From contig JBGTBR010000089.1 in the NCBI GenBank assembly GCA_041749255.1, positions 78,065 through 142,064 of the forward strand: a stretch of 64,000 nucleotides of DNA, read 5' to 3'. Source of the DNA: JABDLO01 sp041749255. Lineage in GTDB: Bacteria > Bacteroidota > Bacteroidia > Chitinophagales > Saprospiraceae. Below, one piece after another: positions 48,101 to 55,084 of this stretch. The notes beneath the pieces were generated by a model. The model saw nothing but the letters and a program-made list of their open reading frames with translations, searched no databases and was not told the origin of the DNA. A program made the translations under genes and the position numbers. Position 1 is the stretch's first letter, and the number at the start of each line of letters is the position of its first letter.

Positions 48101-48339
48101 ATGGCTCTTTTTACCGGAATATCGCACCCGGCTGCAATGGTAGCTGCACCCAGACCAAATCCCAAAAATTTCAGAAAGTCCCTTCTATTACCACCCAATG
48201 AGGAAGCTACCCCCTCATCACCAAGACGTTCTACGAGTGAAACAGGTGCAAATTCTTCCTGTACCTTTGCAGCAAAGTCCTTATCTTCTGATAAGTCCTG
48301 TTCTCCAATCCAGATACTCTTTGATATATCGTTTTTCAT
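45160..48339 (-). CDS. actB: Alternative complex III subunit ActB, Tat-exported iron-sulfur protein
   Basis: A 1059-residue periplasmic subunit. A late twin-arginine motif (RRDFLKF, arginines at 52-53) followed by a cysteine at residue 72 (AAGCD) suggests Tat export and a lipid anchor. The first two thirds resemble a molybdopterin oxidoreductase that in ActB is known to lack the molybdenum cofactor. The C-terminal third is a ferredoxin-like domain with the cysteine groups CIGCGACTVACMAENN, CQHCDNAPCENVCP, CVGTRYCANNCP and CSFCVQRI / CQTACPTGA, enough for four iron-sulfur clusters (in known complexes three [4Fe-4S] and one [3Fe-4S]). They form an electron wire to the ActA hemes. It lies 33 bases after actA. 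Confidence 0.96.
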   Translation of the reverse strand: MKNDISKSIWIGEQDLSEDKDFAAKVQEEFAPVSLVERLGDEGVASSLGGNRRDFLKFLGFGLGAATIAAGCDIPVKRAIPYVVKPDEIVPGVATYYASSYVRGGDYCSILVKTREGRPIKIEGNDLSPITHGGTSARVQASVLDLYDTHRFKHPLKEGRKIDWQNLDEEVGNAFGSAGSIRILSSTIISPAALKTIETMVGAYSNVEHIQYDSVSYAGLLDANEDSFGMRSIPDYHFDKAEVIVSFGADFLGTWISPVEYAKKYIINRRIKNLDNPMMSRHIQVETGMSLSGSNADNRIMVKPSEHGAAIAYLYTKIVGGSTSLALNEKAKMALDKVASQLKVAAGKSLVVAGSNDKSEQILINAINNTLGNYGNTITWDHTSMQRKGSDQALAKLVGEMNNGQVDALVIIDANPVYDSGHGEAFKMGMEKVKTTVACCLIPSETSIACQYVAATPHILESWGDAEPKKGHLSLIQPTIAPLFDTRQFEESLLTWSGEIKENLDDKSSYYEFLKSFWEAEVFPRQNKFASFNTFWDNCLHDGVFTIESDETAVANYSGNDQAALGMVSKPSNSDLEISFYESVPMGNGEFSSNPWLMEMPDPVLRTSWGNYLAVPVSFNGVNKFIGLNNLKDGDLVDVTIGDKVFSVPVMQQFGQMPGTVSLALGFGRREAGFAGTGIGADLNTSVQLNKGYRQYYHTNVMVTGTKGKEKYFSSVQYHHTFGVKAEDKKSGEIINADEAAAISATYGLVSQGYQGFLTDRSIIYNSNVNNLQDSLAHMHERREEAKHLNEQQIYNGYDELYTQGHHWGMHVDLNACIGCGACTVACMAENNVPVVGKREVSRHHEMTWLRIDRYYYGDAENPNTVYQPMMCQHCDNAPCENVCPVNATNHSTEGLNQMTYNRCVGTRYCANNCPYKVRRFNWSDYTTADIFPANQVPVNGEKIPYGADNLTRMVLNPDVTVRARGVIEKCSFCVQRIQEGKLLAKKEGRKLQDRDVRSACQTACPTGAITFGDMNNKEGQLSKKLDSPLNYIVLEEVNVRSSVNYSMKVNNRDENLYS

Positions 48340-48372
48340 ATATTTTAACTTCTGTAAATGCTTATCAATTGA

Positions 48373-49779
48373 TTAATAATGACATTTCTGACATTCTAAA
48401 CCTCCAATATCGGCTACTGTAACACTGATTCTTTTCCCACTTTTTAATTCTTCATGAAACTTGGCATAGCTCGCGTAATAATCATTGTTATTAAACTTCA
48501 CATCAGTCTGTCTGTGACAATTTATACACCATCCCATTGACATCGGAGAGGCCTGATAGAGGACGTCCATTTCTTCAACGGTGCCATGACAGGTTTGGCA
48601 TTCCACTTTACCAATCGTTACATGCTGCTCATGATTAAAGTATACATGATCGGGAAGGTTATGAATGCGAATCCATTCAATGGGTCCCTGTATTTTTTCC
48701 TTTTGTTCATTGGTGAGAGATGACACGATGTTATCCCATTGTCTCTTCACTTCCAATTGTCCTTCTGCATCCAAAGAGGTCATTTCTTTGGCAGTAAGAT
48801 ATTCCTGTTCAATCCAGGGAGTGAACAGTTCTTTAATCTCTTCTGTAGACAAGTTGTCATAATCTTCTATGTAGGTATTGGAAATGGGATCGTAACCTAC
48901 AGAAGCAAAAATCTTGGTAATTTCTGCTGTTCCATCCTGGCTTCCTACTTTGATCGCCTGGTGGCAGTTCATACATGTATTGGCGGCCGGAATAACGCTG
49001 TGTTTAGACCTTCTGGCACCGTCATGACAATATTGGCAATCAATTTTGTGTAAACCGGCATGAGTTTCATGAGAAAACTTGATGGGTTGTTCAGGAGCAT
49101 AGCCTTGTTGGCGACCCAAATTCACTGCATTTATTACTGTAGTATATCCTGCAAATACCACCAATGCAAAAATCGCAAAGGTAACCACACCCTTGGAGGC
49201 AAGAATTTGCCAGATAGTTTTTTCCTCATAATCTTCTTTTCCTTCCTGAAGGGCGTTTAGCTTATTCAGGTTACCAATAATTCTGGCCATCAACAAGGCA
49301 AGACCTGCCAGTATCGCCAATAACAACCAGTAGAGCCATTTTGGCGTTTCTGTAGGTTCCGTGTCTACTGCACCGCCGGGAGCACCATCTATTCTTGGAG
49401 GATAAGATCCATCCGCCACACCATTAATATAAGCCAACAATGATCCAATCTCATCATCTGTAAGATTCGGGTAGGCGGTCATAACTGTGGGCTTATACTG
49501 GTTCCACAATTCTACGGCTCTGGGATGGCCTTTTTGAATCATTTCCTGAGAATTGCGAATCCAGGCGTATAGATCCTCATCATTACTCCAATTTGCCTGG
49601 GAACCGGCTAATGCAGGCCCGGTAGCTGCTGACACCATATTACGGGCATGGCATTGACCACAGTATTGCCTGAAAAGGTTTTTTCCAAGGTCAGGAGAAA
49701 CTTGAGCGTATAGGTTTACGCCTGAAAAAAGCATTATAACTGCGACTAAACTTTTGATAGTCAAGTGCTTATTTATCAT
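48373..49779 (-). CDS. actA: Alternative complex III subunit ActA, hexaheme cytochrome c
   Basis: A 468-residue multiheme cytochrome c, first gene of the act-cox series. The ATG at 49779 is chosen because it starts a standard signal peptide (MINKHLTIKSLVAVIMLFSG); a longer frame would begin at 49872, upstream of the -7 promoter box at 49854-49861. Six CxxCH motifs are present: CGQCH in an N-terminal class I cytochrome domain with its own methionine region (PTVMTAYPNL), then, after two membrane helices, CQYCH, CMNCH, CQTCH, CINCH and CQKCH. The five C-terminal hemes correspond to the pentaheme ActA of characterised complexes; the extra N-terminal heme domain is frequent in this phylum. Confidence 0.94.
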   Translation of the reverse strand: MINKHLTIKSLVAVIMLFSGVNLYAQVSPDLGKNLFRQYCGQCHARNMVSAATGPALAGSQANWSNDEDLYAWIRNSQEMIQKGHPRAVELWNQYKPTVMTAYPNLTDDEIGSLLAYINGVADGSYPPRIDGAPGGAVDTEPTETPKWLYWLLLAILAGLALLMARIIGNLNKLNALQEGKEDYEEKTIWQILASKGVVTFAIFALVVFAGYTTVINAVNLGRQQGYAPEQPIKFSHETHAGLHKIDCQYCHDGARRSKHSVIPAANTCMNCHQAIKVGSQDGTAEITKIFASVGYDPISNTYIEDYDNLSTEEIKELFTPWIEQEYLTAKEMTSLDAEGQLEVKRQWDNIVSSLTNEQKEKIQGPIEWIRIHNLPDHVYFNHEQHVTIGKVECQTCHGTVEEMDVLYQASPMSMGWCINCHRQTDVKFNNNDYYASYAKFHEELKSGKRISVTVADIGGLECQKCHY

Positions 49780-49853
49780 GTATATCTGCGTTTTGTCATG
49801 TGTGGAGTTAAAACAAAATAGAATGCAAAGTTCACAGTCTCGTTTTAGTCCTG

Positions 49854-49885
49854 CAAAAATATAAGAACACATGAATTAATAACAA
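49854..49885 (-). promoter_or_regulatory. Promoter of the act-cox operon
   Basis: On the minus strand TTG (49885-49883), a 21-base spacer and TATTTTTG (49861-49854) match the Bacteroidota consensus. Transcription would start near 49847, about 70 bases before the actA ATG. This supports the shorter actA start. Confidence 0.7.
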
Positions 49886-49952
49886 TATTTAATTATTTAT
49901 GAATATTATTTAGATATATTCTAAATAAAAATCACGTCCCGCCATATAGAAG

Positions 49953-50114
49953 CCCTCATGAATAATGCGGGTTAAACCTAAAAACCGGCTGGATATAGTC
50001 ATTAAACTATTGCCTTACTTTATTCCAAAGTTCACCGGAATTGAAATAGTTACCAAAAACAGAATTCAAATAAACATTATTGACAGGGATTTTGTCAATG
50101 ATCAGATTTGAAAA
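49953..50114. repeat. Left copy of the 162-bp island-flanking direct repeat
   Basis: The segment starting CCCTCATGAATAATGCGGG and ending GATCAGATTTGAAAA recurs at 63009-63170 in the same orientation with two differences that I counted in 162 bases. Beyond base 50114 a weaker similarity continues for about 65 bases. It lies about 70 bases upstream of the act-cox promoter, at the border between core and accessory DNA. On the minus strand part of it is an open frame, but no family was recognised. Confidence 0.9.
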
Positions 50115-50203
50115 TAAATATAAGGAGCGATAAAAAGCAGTAATTTTTATATAATTTTCTTTACATAATTAATGGCAAAGGTAATAAAGACAGATATACC
50201 TAA

Positions 50204-50527
50204 CTAAGTGCAAAAGTATTGAAAACACTAAGAATATATTTCAGGCAATACCGGCCAAAGGTATATTTATTTGAAGGAGAATCGGGTGAAAAGTACAGTC
50301 CAACCAGTAAAAGGAAAATTCCTAGCCGTACAGCTGTAGAAAATGGAATAATGCATAAAGTTACTCCTCATACCCTTCGCCATTCTTATGCAACCCATTT
50401 AAAAGATGAAGAAATAGATTTAAGATACATCCAAACCTTGCCAGGGCACAGTTCCAGTAAAACTACAGAAGTATACATCCATGTATCAAAAAATAGCTAT
50501 ATAAGTATAAAAAGCCCATTGGATTGA
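50204..50527 (+). pseudogene. Tyrosine recombinase/integrase, C-terminal remnant
   Basis: Only the last 100 or so residues of a tyrosine recombinase remain. Visible are the catalytic box HTLRHSYATHL (arginine and histidine), the PGHSSS histidine and the nucleophile tyrosine in TTEVYIHVS, followed by the ending IKSPLD. This ending and the KPKxYLFEG-like segment are shared by Xer-like and IntI-like recombinases of Bacteroidota. A stop codon at 50201 cuts the frame and the N-terminal DNA-binding domain, including the first catalytic arginine, is missing, so the protein cannot be active. It sits just inside the left island repeat and just before a gene flanked by recombination-site-like inverted repeats, which suggests the former integrase of this region. 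Confidence 0.85.
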
Positions 50528-50556
50528 GTTAACTTTACATATAGCAGGTAAACGTA

Positions 50557-50583
50557 ATTGCGTTTATTAAACTGTTGAACAAC
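50557..50583. repeat. Left inverted repeat with GTTGAAC core (attC-like arm)
   Basis: The 27 bases ATTGCGTTTATTAAACTGTTGAACAAC (given here only to position the element: key parts are GCGTTTATT and GTTGAAC at 50574-50580) are the reverse complement, apart from a 3-4 base difference, of 51257-51282. The gene at 50587 starts three bases after it. GTTGAAC fits the integron core site GTTRRRY. Confidence 0.7.
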
Positions 50584-50586
50584 ATT

Positions 50587-51228
50587 ATGGGAATCCTATC
50601 AAGCATCTTCGGAAATAGTAAAAAATTGCCTTTCAAAAGAACTGTTCGTTTTGAAAAAGTAAAATCTGACTTTGAAATAAATGTTGGAGATGAAGTAAAT
50701 ATTTGGAATAAACCAAATACAAAACAGGTGAATTTATACGCAGAAGGTTCTGTGGGTGGAAATGGACTGGTAGGAACCAAAATTGATTCAACTATAAGTT
50801 ATCATTTAGACAAAACCGAAAACTTATTTGTTGAAAACGAAATTGTTGGAATAGCAAATAATTCAATTGACTTATTTATCAACATGTACGCTGATAAAAG
50901 AGCAGTTCAACAAAATGAACAGAATCATAAAAATGAATGGATAGCCAAATTGAATAAGAAATATAATCCAAAATCAAGTTGGGAACTTCGTTTTTTCTCT
51001 GAAAATAATATCGAAGAGAATAATTTTAAAATTCAGACAATCGATAAAAATCAAATTGAGGATTTTTATCAAAAAGACGAACAAGCAATTTGGCTGACTG
51101 ATAAAAATGGAAATAAGCTTTCAGCAGAAAACAGAATACGGTCTGGTGGAACGGAAAAGACTTTAAGAGCAGTTTTTACTGGACACGAACTTGAGATTTT
51201 AGATTTAAAAAAAGATAATTATTGGTAA
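50587..51228 (+). CDS. Unknown cassette-borne protein
   Basis: A 213-residue protein that I do not recognise. The ATG at 50587 is preferred to a TTG four codons upstream because the latter lies within the flanking inverted repeat. It starts MGILSSIFGNSKKLPF, a short amphipathic stretch that could touch the membrane, but has no signal peptide. The N-terminal half is beta-rich with a glycine patch (EGSVGGNGLVGTK); the C-terminal half is charged and helical, ending in beta strands (TLRAVFTGHELEIL). Lysine and asparagine use is higher than in the neighbouring core genes, which fits foreign origin. It is flanked on both sides by inverted repeats with integron-like core sites and lies next to a recombinase remnant, so it looks like an inserted gene cassette. 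Confidence 0.7.
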   Translation: MGILSSIFGNSKKLPFKRTVRFEKVKSDFEINVGDEVNIWNKPNTKQVNLYAEGSVGGNGLVGTKIDSTISYHLDKTENLFVENEIVGIANNSIDLFINMYADKRAVQQNEQNHKNEWIAKLNKKYNPKSSWELRFFSENNIEENNFKIQTIDKNQIEDFYQKDEQAIWLTDKNGNKLSAENRIRSGGTEKTLRAVFTGHELEILDLKKDNYW

Positions 51229-51256
51229 TATATTGAAATTGGGATAAAAAAATAAC

Positions 51257-51389
51257 GTTGTTCAACACAAAATAAACGCAATGCGGCTTTATGCGTCATT
51301 CGGTTTATGTCACGGTCGACAAGAACATATTCAGTAATTGTAACCATCGGTGGACGAAGTCGCACAGACGTTTATTAAAACCGTTACAG
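51257..51389. repeat. Right inverted repeat and attC-like element
   Basis: 51257-51282 (GTTGTTCAACACAAAATAAACG...) mirrors the left repeat at 50557-50583. Within it GTTCAAC at 51260-51266 fits the integron site RYYYAAC and is complementary to the left GTTGAAC. A second arm (GTCGCACAGACGTTTATTAAAACCGTTAC, described by position 51358-51387) pairs imperfectly with the first, ending in GTTACAG at 51383-51389. The whole 130-base element has the size and imperfect-hairpin form of a long attC site. Confidence 0.5.
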
Positions 51390-51596
51390 GCAAGCTAAAA
51401 AACCGAGTGTGCTAAATTAAAACTCTCGGGTAAAAGGAATTTGACACAGAAAAATTTTTGCCAGTGCACATTTTAAAACAAGTTTTCCAACGCTCAATTG
51501 GCACATTTGGTTTTTTCCGGCACACAAATCCAACGCTTCAAAAATAAAAGAACCCTTCCCAGCTAATGCACCAACAAAATTAAGATTTATAGCTTT
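51390..51596. other. Intergenic remainder between the cassette and the AraC-type gene
   Basis: About 200 bases without a credible gene. It contains repeated GGCACA/CCAACGC words (51470-51535) of the kind that often occurs in Bacteroidota intergenic DNA; no terminator was recognised. Confidence 0.4.
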
Positions 51597-52418
51597 TTAT
51601 ATCCGTTCCCGATATTCTTTCGGAGTAACGCCCAGTAGTTTCTTTACATAGCGGGTAAAGAAAGAACGGCTCGAAAAATCCATTTCATCGGCAATTTCAG
51701 AAATATTTAAGTTCTTGTTTTGCAACAAAAACACTATCCGCTCTTTAGTATATCGCTGTATCCATTCCGAAGCGGTAATTCGGGTATTGACCTTGCAAAT
51801 ATAATTAAGATACTTTGGTGTGATGTTCAACTTATCGCTGTAAAACCTTACTTCACGCTCTTTCATACAATGTTCCTGTACTAACTGCATAAACCGTTCG
51901 TACAATGTTCCGCTTTGCAAACTACGTTTACGCCTGTCAAGCTCATCTTCGAAAATATGCCACATTTCCAAAAGAAAAAGTTGCATTTGGAGTTTCAACG
52001 CTTCTTCAAAAAACCGGTGGTTTGTTTCTTGTGATTTATCGTACAGCAACTGAAAGTTTTTTAAGATTTTCTCTTTGTCTTTTTTTTCAGGGTGCAAAAT
52101 CGGATTTTCTTTGGAATGTATGTAGCTATCAATACTCACATTGGCACTTGGCAAATTTGATGTCAATAAATCACTGTCCACAAATAACATTGTTGCTTTA
52201 AAATTCTCTGAAAACCATAAATCCGAAACATTAAGCCCGGCCAACCAAAAGATAAATTCTCCTTTTTTACCCTGGAATTGCTGACCATTGAATACAAATT
52301 TCAACCTTCCACTTTGGCAATAAATATGTGTGTGAAACCGGGTTTGAAAATCCTCGGGAAATTGAGCCGTTGATGCCGTTTTGTAAAGTATAACTTTTGG
52401 ATTTTCTGACATATTCAT
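51597..52418 (-). CDS. AraC-family transcriptional regulator
   Basis: A 273-residue DNA-binding regulator. The N-terminal part (residues 1-120) is a cupin-like effector domain with RFHTHIYCQSGRLKFVFNG; the C-terminal 100 residues contain the two helix-turn-helix units of the AraC/XylS family, with NISEIADEMDFSSRSFFTRYVKKLLGVTPKEYRER as the second unit and the signature. The protein is probably a ligand-responsive activator. A decayed second copy lies at 53588-53818 directly upstream of the acetyltransferase operon, with the same upstream sequence, so this regulator probably controlled, and may still control, that operon. Confidence 0.93.
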   Translation of the reverse strand: MNMSENPKVILYKTASTAQFPEDFQTRFHTHIYCQSGRLKFVFNGQQFQGKKGEFIFWLAGLNVSDLWFSENFKATMLFVDSDLLTSNLPSANVSIDSYIHSKENPILHPEKKDKEKILKNFQLLYDKSQETNHRFFEEALKLQMQLFLLEMWHIFEDELDRRKRSLQSGTLYERFMQLVQEHCMKEREVRFYSDKLNITPKYLNYICKVNTRITASEWIQRYTKERIVFLLQNKNLNISEIADEMDFSSRSFFTRYVKKLLGVTPKEYRERI

Positions 52419-52798
52419 TCAAGTAAAAGCAACCTCCTGTAAAAATAAGAAATATTTGACATTAATTACGACATAAATGTAACATAACACTTTTGGAGTG
52501 TTGTTAACTTTGTATTGTAAGAAAATGAGACCGCAAATTGCCATCAGCTGCTAATCTGTAGTTATTGGTATTTGTTTTAGTGGCCTGCCTTATAATTAGG
52601 TTTTGAAATTTCAGTAGGCTGCTTCCAATTGATGTTGGTGCATGATGGCATTTTGAATTAAGAAATAGCCTGGTTTTGTCATCTATTTATCTGAAAATCT
52701 TAAAAATAATTTCAATGTATCCTAAGTATAAATACATCTGGAATAGAACAGGTATGTTACTTATGTTCCATGCTGCTGTTATTTCAATTATTAGAAAA
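52419..52798. other. Intergenic region upstream of the AraC-type gene with a plus-strand promoter box
   Basis: About 380 bases. The part next to the regulator (52430-52520) is repeated at 53816-53920: TTTGACATT, CGACAT, AATGTAACATA and a -7-type box TAACTTTG (52505-52512) followed by ATTGTAA. Here the box is followed by a nine-codon frame (MRPQIAISC) and stop, perhaps the stump of a lost gene. The remainder holds nothing recognisable. Confidence 0.5.
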
Positions 52799-53530
52799 AT
52801 GCTATGGATAACATTGCTCTTTTTAAGTTTTTCAACCTTGGCACAAGAATCCAAACAAACCTTTGGGGGAACGATTACAGCTACTAACAATGGGATTTCC
52901 ATAATACCTTCATTTTCATTGGAGAAACCGGCCATTTATTTCGATATGGGTTTGTCTGGGGAACGTTTTTCTTTTGATCCTTTATTTCAGTTTGGTATGA
53001 ATGGAAAGCCGTGGAGCTTTGTTTTTTGGGGCAGATATAAATTGTTTAAACAGGAGCGTTTTACCTTGACTATCGGAGGGCATCCAGCGTTTTTGTTTCT
53101 CGAGGAAGATTTAATAGTGGGTAATGTACCTGACCGTCAAATGATAACTAACCGATATTTGGCCGGAGAAATCAATTCAAATTATAAGATCAACAAAAAA
53201 CTAAGCATGGGCCTATATTACCTTAGTGGATCAGGAATTCAGACAATTGCTGCAAAAAAAACTGATTTTTTGGCCTTGAATACCATCATTTCCGAAATCC
53301 GGTTATATCAGGATTTTCAAATCAACATTAACCCCCAAATTTTTTTCCTGAAAGTGGATGGAGATTCGGGTTTTTATGTGAACTCCAGATTTACCATAAG
53401 TAAAACTGATTTTCCGATTTTGCTTCAAAGTTTTTTTAACCAGAAATTGATTTCAACTATACCGGGGGAAAACTTGCTTTGGAATGTCAGTTTGTTATAC
53501 ACCTTTAGCAATAATATCAGCAAAAAGTAG
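52799..53530 (+). CDS. Predicted outer-membrane beta-barrel protein
   Basis: A 243-residue exported protein of unknown function. The ATG at 52799 is chosen because it starts a clean signal peptide (MLWITLLFLSFSTLAQ); earlier in-frame ATGs would add a non-signal extension. After the signal the sequence consists of alternating hydrophobic/polar strands ending in aromatic residues (SFVFWGRYKLF, LSMGLYYLSG, IRLYQDFQININPQIFFLKV, LLWNVSLLYTFS), as in 12-stranded porin-like proteins. No family was recognised. It lies between the AraC regulator and its decayed copy, inside the duplicated segment, so it may have been part of the regulated set. Confidence 0.75.
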   Translation: MLWITLLFLSFSTLAQESKQTFGGTITATNNGISIIPSFSLEKPAIYFDMGLSGERFSFDPLFQFGMNGKPWSFVFWGRYKLFKQERFTLTIGGHPAFLFLEEDLIVGNVPDRQMITNRYLAGEINSNYKINKKLSMGLYYLSGSGIQTIAAKKTDFLALNTIISEIRLYQDFQININPQIFFLKVDGDSGFYVNSRFTISKTDFPILLQSFFNQKLISTIPGENLLWNVSLLYTFSNNISKK

Positions 53531-53587
53531 GAATGCCAAAGAAAATCATGCAAAAGGAAATATCCAGGCTTACCGATGAAGTTTCAA

Positions 53588-53818
53588 TGCTTACTCAAAA
53601 AACAGGTAGTTGGTTTCTTGTGTTTAATCGTACAGCAGCAGCAAGTTTTTTAAGATTTCACCTTTTTTAAAATGGTATTTCAGACCAATGTACACCAATT
53701 TCACCCTTCCACTCTGACAATAAATATGTGTGTGAAACCGGGTTTGGAAATCCTCGGGAAATTGAGCCGTTGATGCCATTTTGTAAAGTATAACTTTTTG
53801 ATTTTCTGACATATTCAT
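53588..53818 (-). pseudogene. Decayed second copy of the AraC-type regulator gene
   Basis: Residues 1-54 of the full regulator are preserved with few changes (QKVILYKMASTAQFPEDF, RFHTHIYCQSGRVK). They join directly to the counterpart of residues 118-127 (ILKNLLLLYD), so about 63 codons have been removed in frame. The lysine codon after LLYD has become TAA, and a second stop follows ten codons later. The helix-turn-helix part is absent. The upstream region is also a copy of that of the intact gene. It can be at most a 64-residue effector-domain fragment. Confidence 0.88.
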
Positions 53819-53884
53819 TCAAATAAGAAGCAATCATCAAAAATAGGTAGTATTTGACATTTATTGCGACATTAATGTAACATA

Positions 53885-53910
53885 TTGCTCTTAAAATGCC
53901 CTTACCTTTG
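53885..53910 (+). promoter_or_regulatory. Promoter of the acetyltransferase-redox operon
   Basis: A TACCTTTG box (53903-53910) fits the Bacteroidota -7 consensus, and TTG at 53885-53887 is a -33 candidate although the 15-base spacer is short. The box and following ATTGTAA are conserved in the duplicated region at 52505. The ATG of the next gene lies 20 bases downstream, which implies a short leader. Confidence 0.5.
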
Positions 53911-53929
53911 CATTGTAAAGAATAAGATA

Positions 53930-54490
53930 ATGCAAACCACAGATATTTTTGAGCGGTTAAGGAAAGGAGAAACCATTCCGCCCACCGACCCGCAAGCCTA
54001 TAGAATGCGTGAGGAGTCATATAGCACAAAAAGATTGCTGGTTCGGATGAACCATACCACTGACCCCAAAGAAATAAGGGATTTATTGAGCCAAATTACA
54101 GGGAGCAAAATTGACGATAGCGTTGACGTGTTTACTCCTTTGTATATCAATTACGGCAAGCATACAAAAATTGGCAAAAATGTATTCATCAACTTCGATT
54201 GTACTTTTTTGGACTTGGGAGGTATCACCATTGATGATGGCGTACTAATAGCACCCAAAGTCAGCTTGCTGTCCGAAGGACACCCTGTTTCTCCAGATGA
54301 AAGACATTCGCTCATCCCAAAACCCATTCACATTAAGAAGAACGCCTGGATTGGTGCCAATGCCACCATTTTGCATGGCGTAATCATAGGTGAAAACTCG
54401 GTGGTTGCAGCGGGTTCTGTTGTTTCTAAAGACGTTCCCGACAATGTTATCGTAGGAGGTACCCCTGCAAAAATTATCAGAGAAATTTAA
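53930..54490 (+). CDS. Sugar O-acetyltransferase (maltose/galactoside acetyltransferase type)
   Basis: A 186-residue hexapeptide-repeat acetyltransferase. The ATG at 53930 gives the family start MQTTDIFERLRKGETIPPTDP; an upstream ATG in frame would lie within the promoter. The mac-type N-terminal helix region (residues 10-60) precedes a left-handed beta helix with repeats such as IGKNVFINFD, IGANATILHGVIIGENSVVAAGSVV. The catalytic histidine is in SEGHPVSP. It should transfer acetyl from acetyl-CoA to a sugar hydroxyl in the cytoplasm. It is the first gene of a co-directional series running to 59227, with a 10-base gap to the next gene. Confidence 0.93.
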   Translation: MQTTDIFERLRKGETIPPTDPQAYRMREESYSTKRLLVRMNHTTDPKEIRDLLSQITGSKIDDSVDVFTPLYINYGKHTKIGKNVFINFDCTFLDLGGITIDDGVLIAPKVSLLSEGHPVSPDERHSLIPKPIHIKKNAWIGANATILHGVIIGENSVVAAGSVVSKDVPDNVIVGGTPAKIIREI

Positions 54491-54500
54491 AACAGATAAA

Positions 54501-54998
54501 ATGAGAACAATATTGATACTCGCAGTTGCCCTCCTACTATTTATAGGACAGGCCTGCAATACAAAAAAAGAAGAACAGGAAAATATGGAACCGGGCAAAA
54601 CCGAATTGAATGCGATTTTTCCAAAAGGTGAAAAAGGTTCAAACGATTTATTCACTGGGAACGCTTATCCAACGGCATTGGTAGATGCAGATAGTGTTTA
54701 CAACATATTAATTGGCAACGTTTATTTCGAACCTGGAGCAAGAAGCAATTGGCATAGCCATCCTGCAGGTCAAATTTTGATTATTACCGATGGAGTAGGC
54801 TATCATCAGATTGAAGGGCAACCCATTGAAATCATCAAGAAAGGCGATGTGATAAAATGCCCGCCCAATGTAAAGCACTGGCATGGGGCAAGCCATGACA
54901 TAGGGCTACAGCAACTTTATATTATTCCCAATACGGAAAAAGGAATTGTAGAATGGAAGGAAGCTGTAACGGATGAAGAATTTAATATTACGAAGTAG
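54501..54998 (+). CDS. Cupin-domain lipoprotein
   Basis: A 165-residue protein with a lipoprotein signal (LLLFIGQAC, cysteine at about residue 19) and a single cupin fold. Metal-binding residues of the two cupin motifs are visible: WHSHPAGQ...ITDG and later PPNVKHWHGASHD. The same cupin type is often found next to carboxymuconolactone decarboxylase or aldo/keto reductase genes in Bacteroidota. It should sit in the periplasm on the membrane and bind or transform a small molecule; the activity is unknown. It is 10 bases downstream of the acetyltransferase gene. Confidence 0.9.
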   Translation: MRTILILAVALLLFIGQACNTKKEEQENMEPGKTELNAIFPKGEKGSNDLFTGNAYPTALVDADSVYNILIGNVYFEPGARSNWHSHPAGQILIITDGVGYHQIEGQPIEIIKKGDVIKCPPNVKHWHGASHDIGLQQLYIIPNTEKGIVEWKEAVTDEEFNITK

Positions 54999-55084
54999 TC
55001 CTTGGGGCTCGCTTCGTTTTTTAAGGCCGTGGTATTGGATGCCGGGTTTATAATCAAACAAACTCGTTTCAAAAAAAATCAACA

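Noticed and set aside
52525..52554. Nine-codon frame (MRPQIAISC) directly after the TAACTTTG promoter box
   Set aside because: Too short to be a gene by itself and no attenuator hairpin follows; it may be the stump of a lost gene, but this cannot be supported.
53533..53670. 45-codon plus-strand frame starting MPKKIMQKEISRLTDEVS after the beta-barrel gene
   Set aside because: Its second half is antisense to the decayed AraC copy, so it is a chance frame across a junction. The first 18 codons could be the start of a lost gene.
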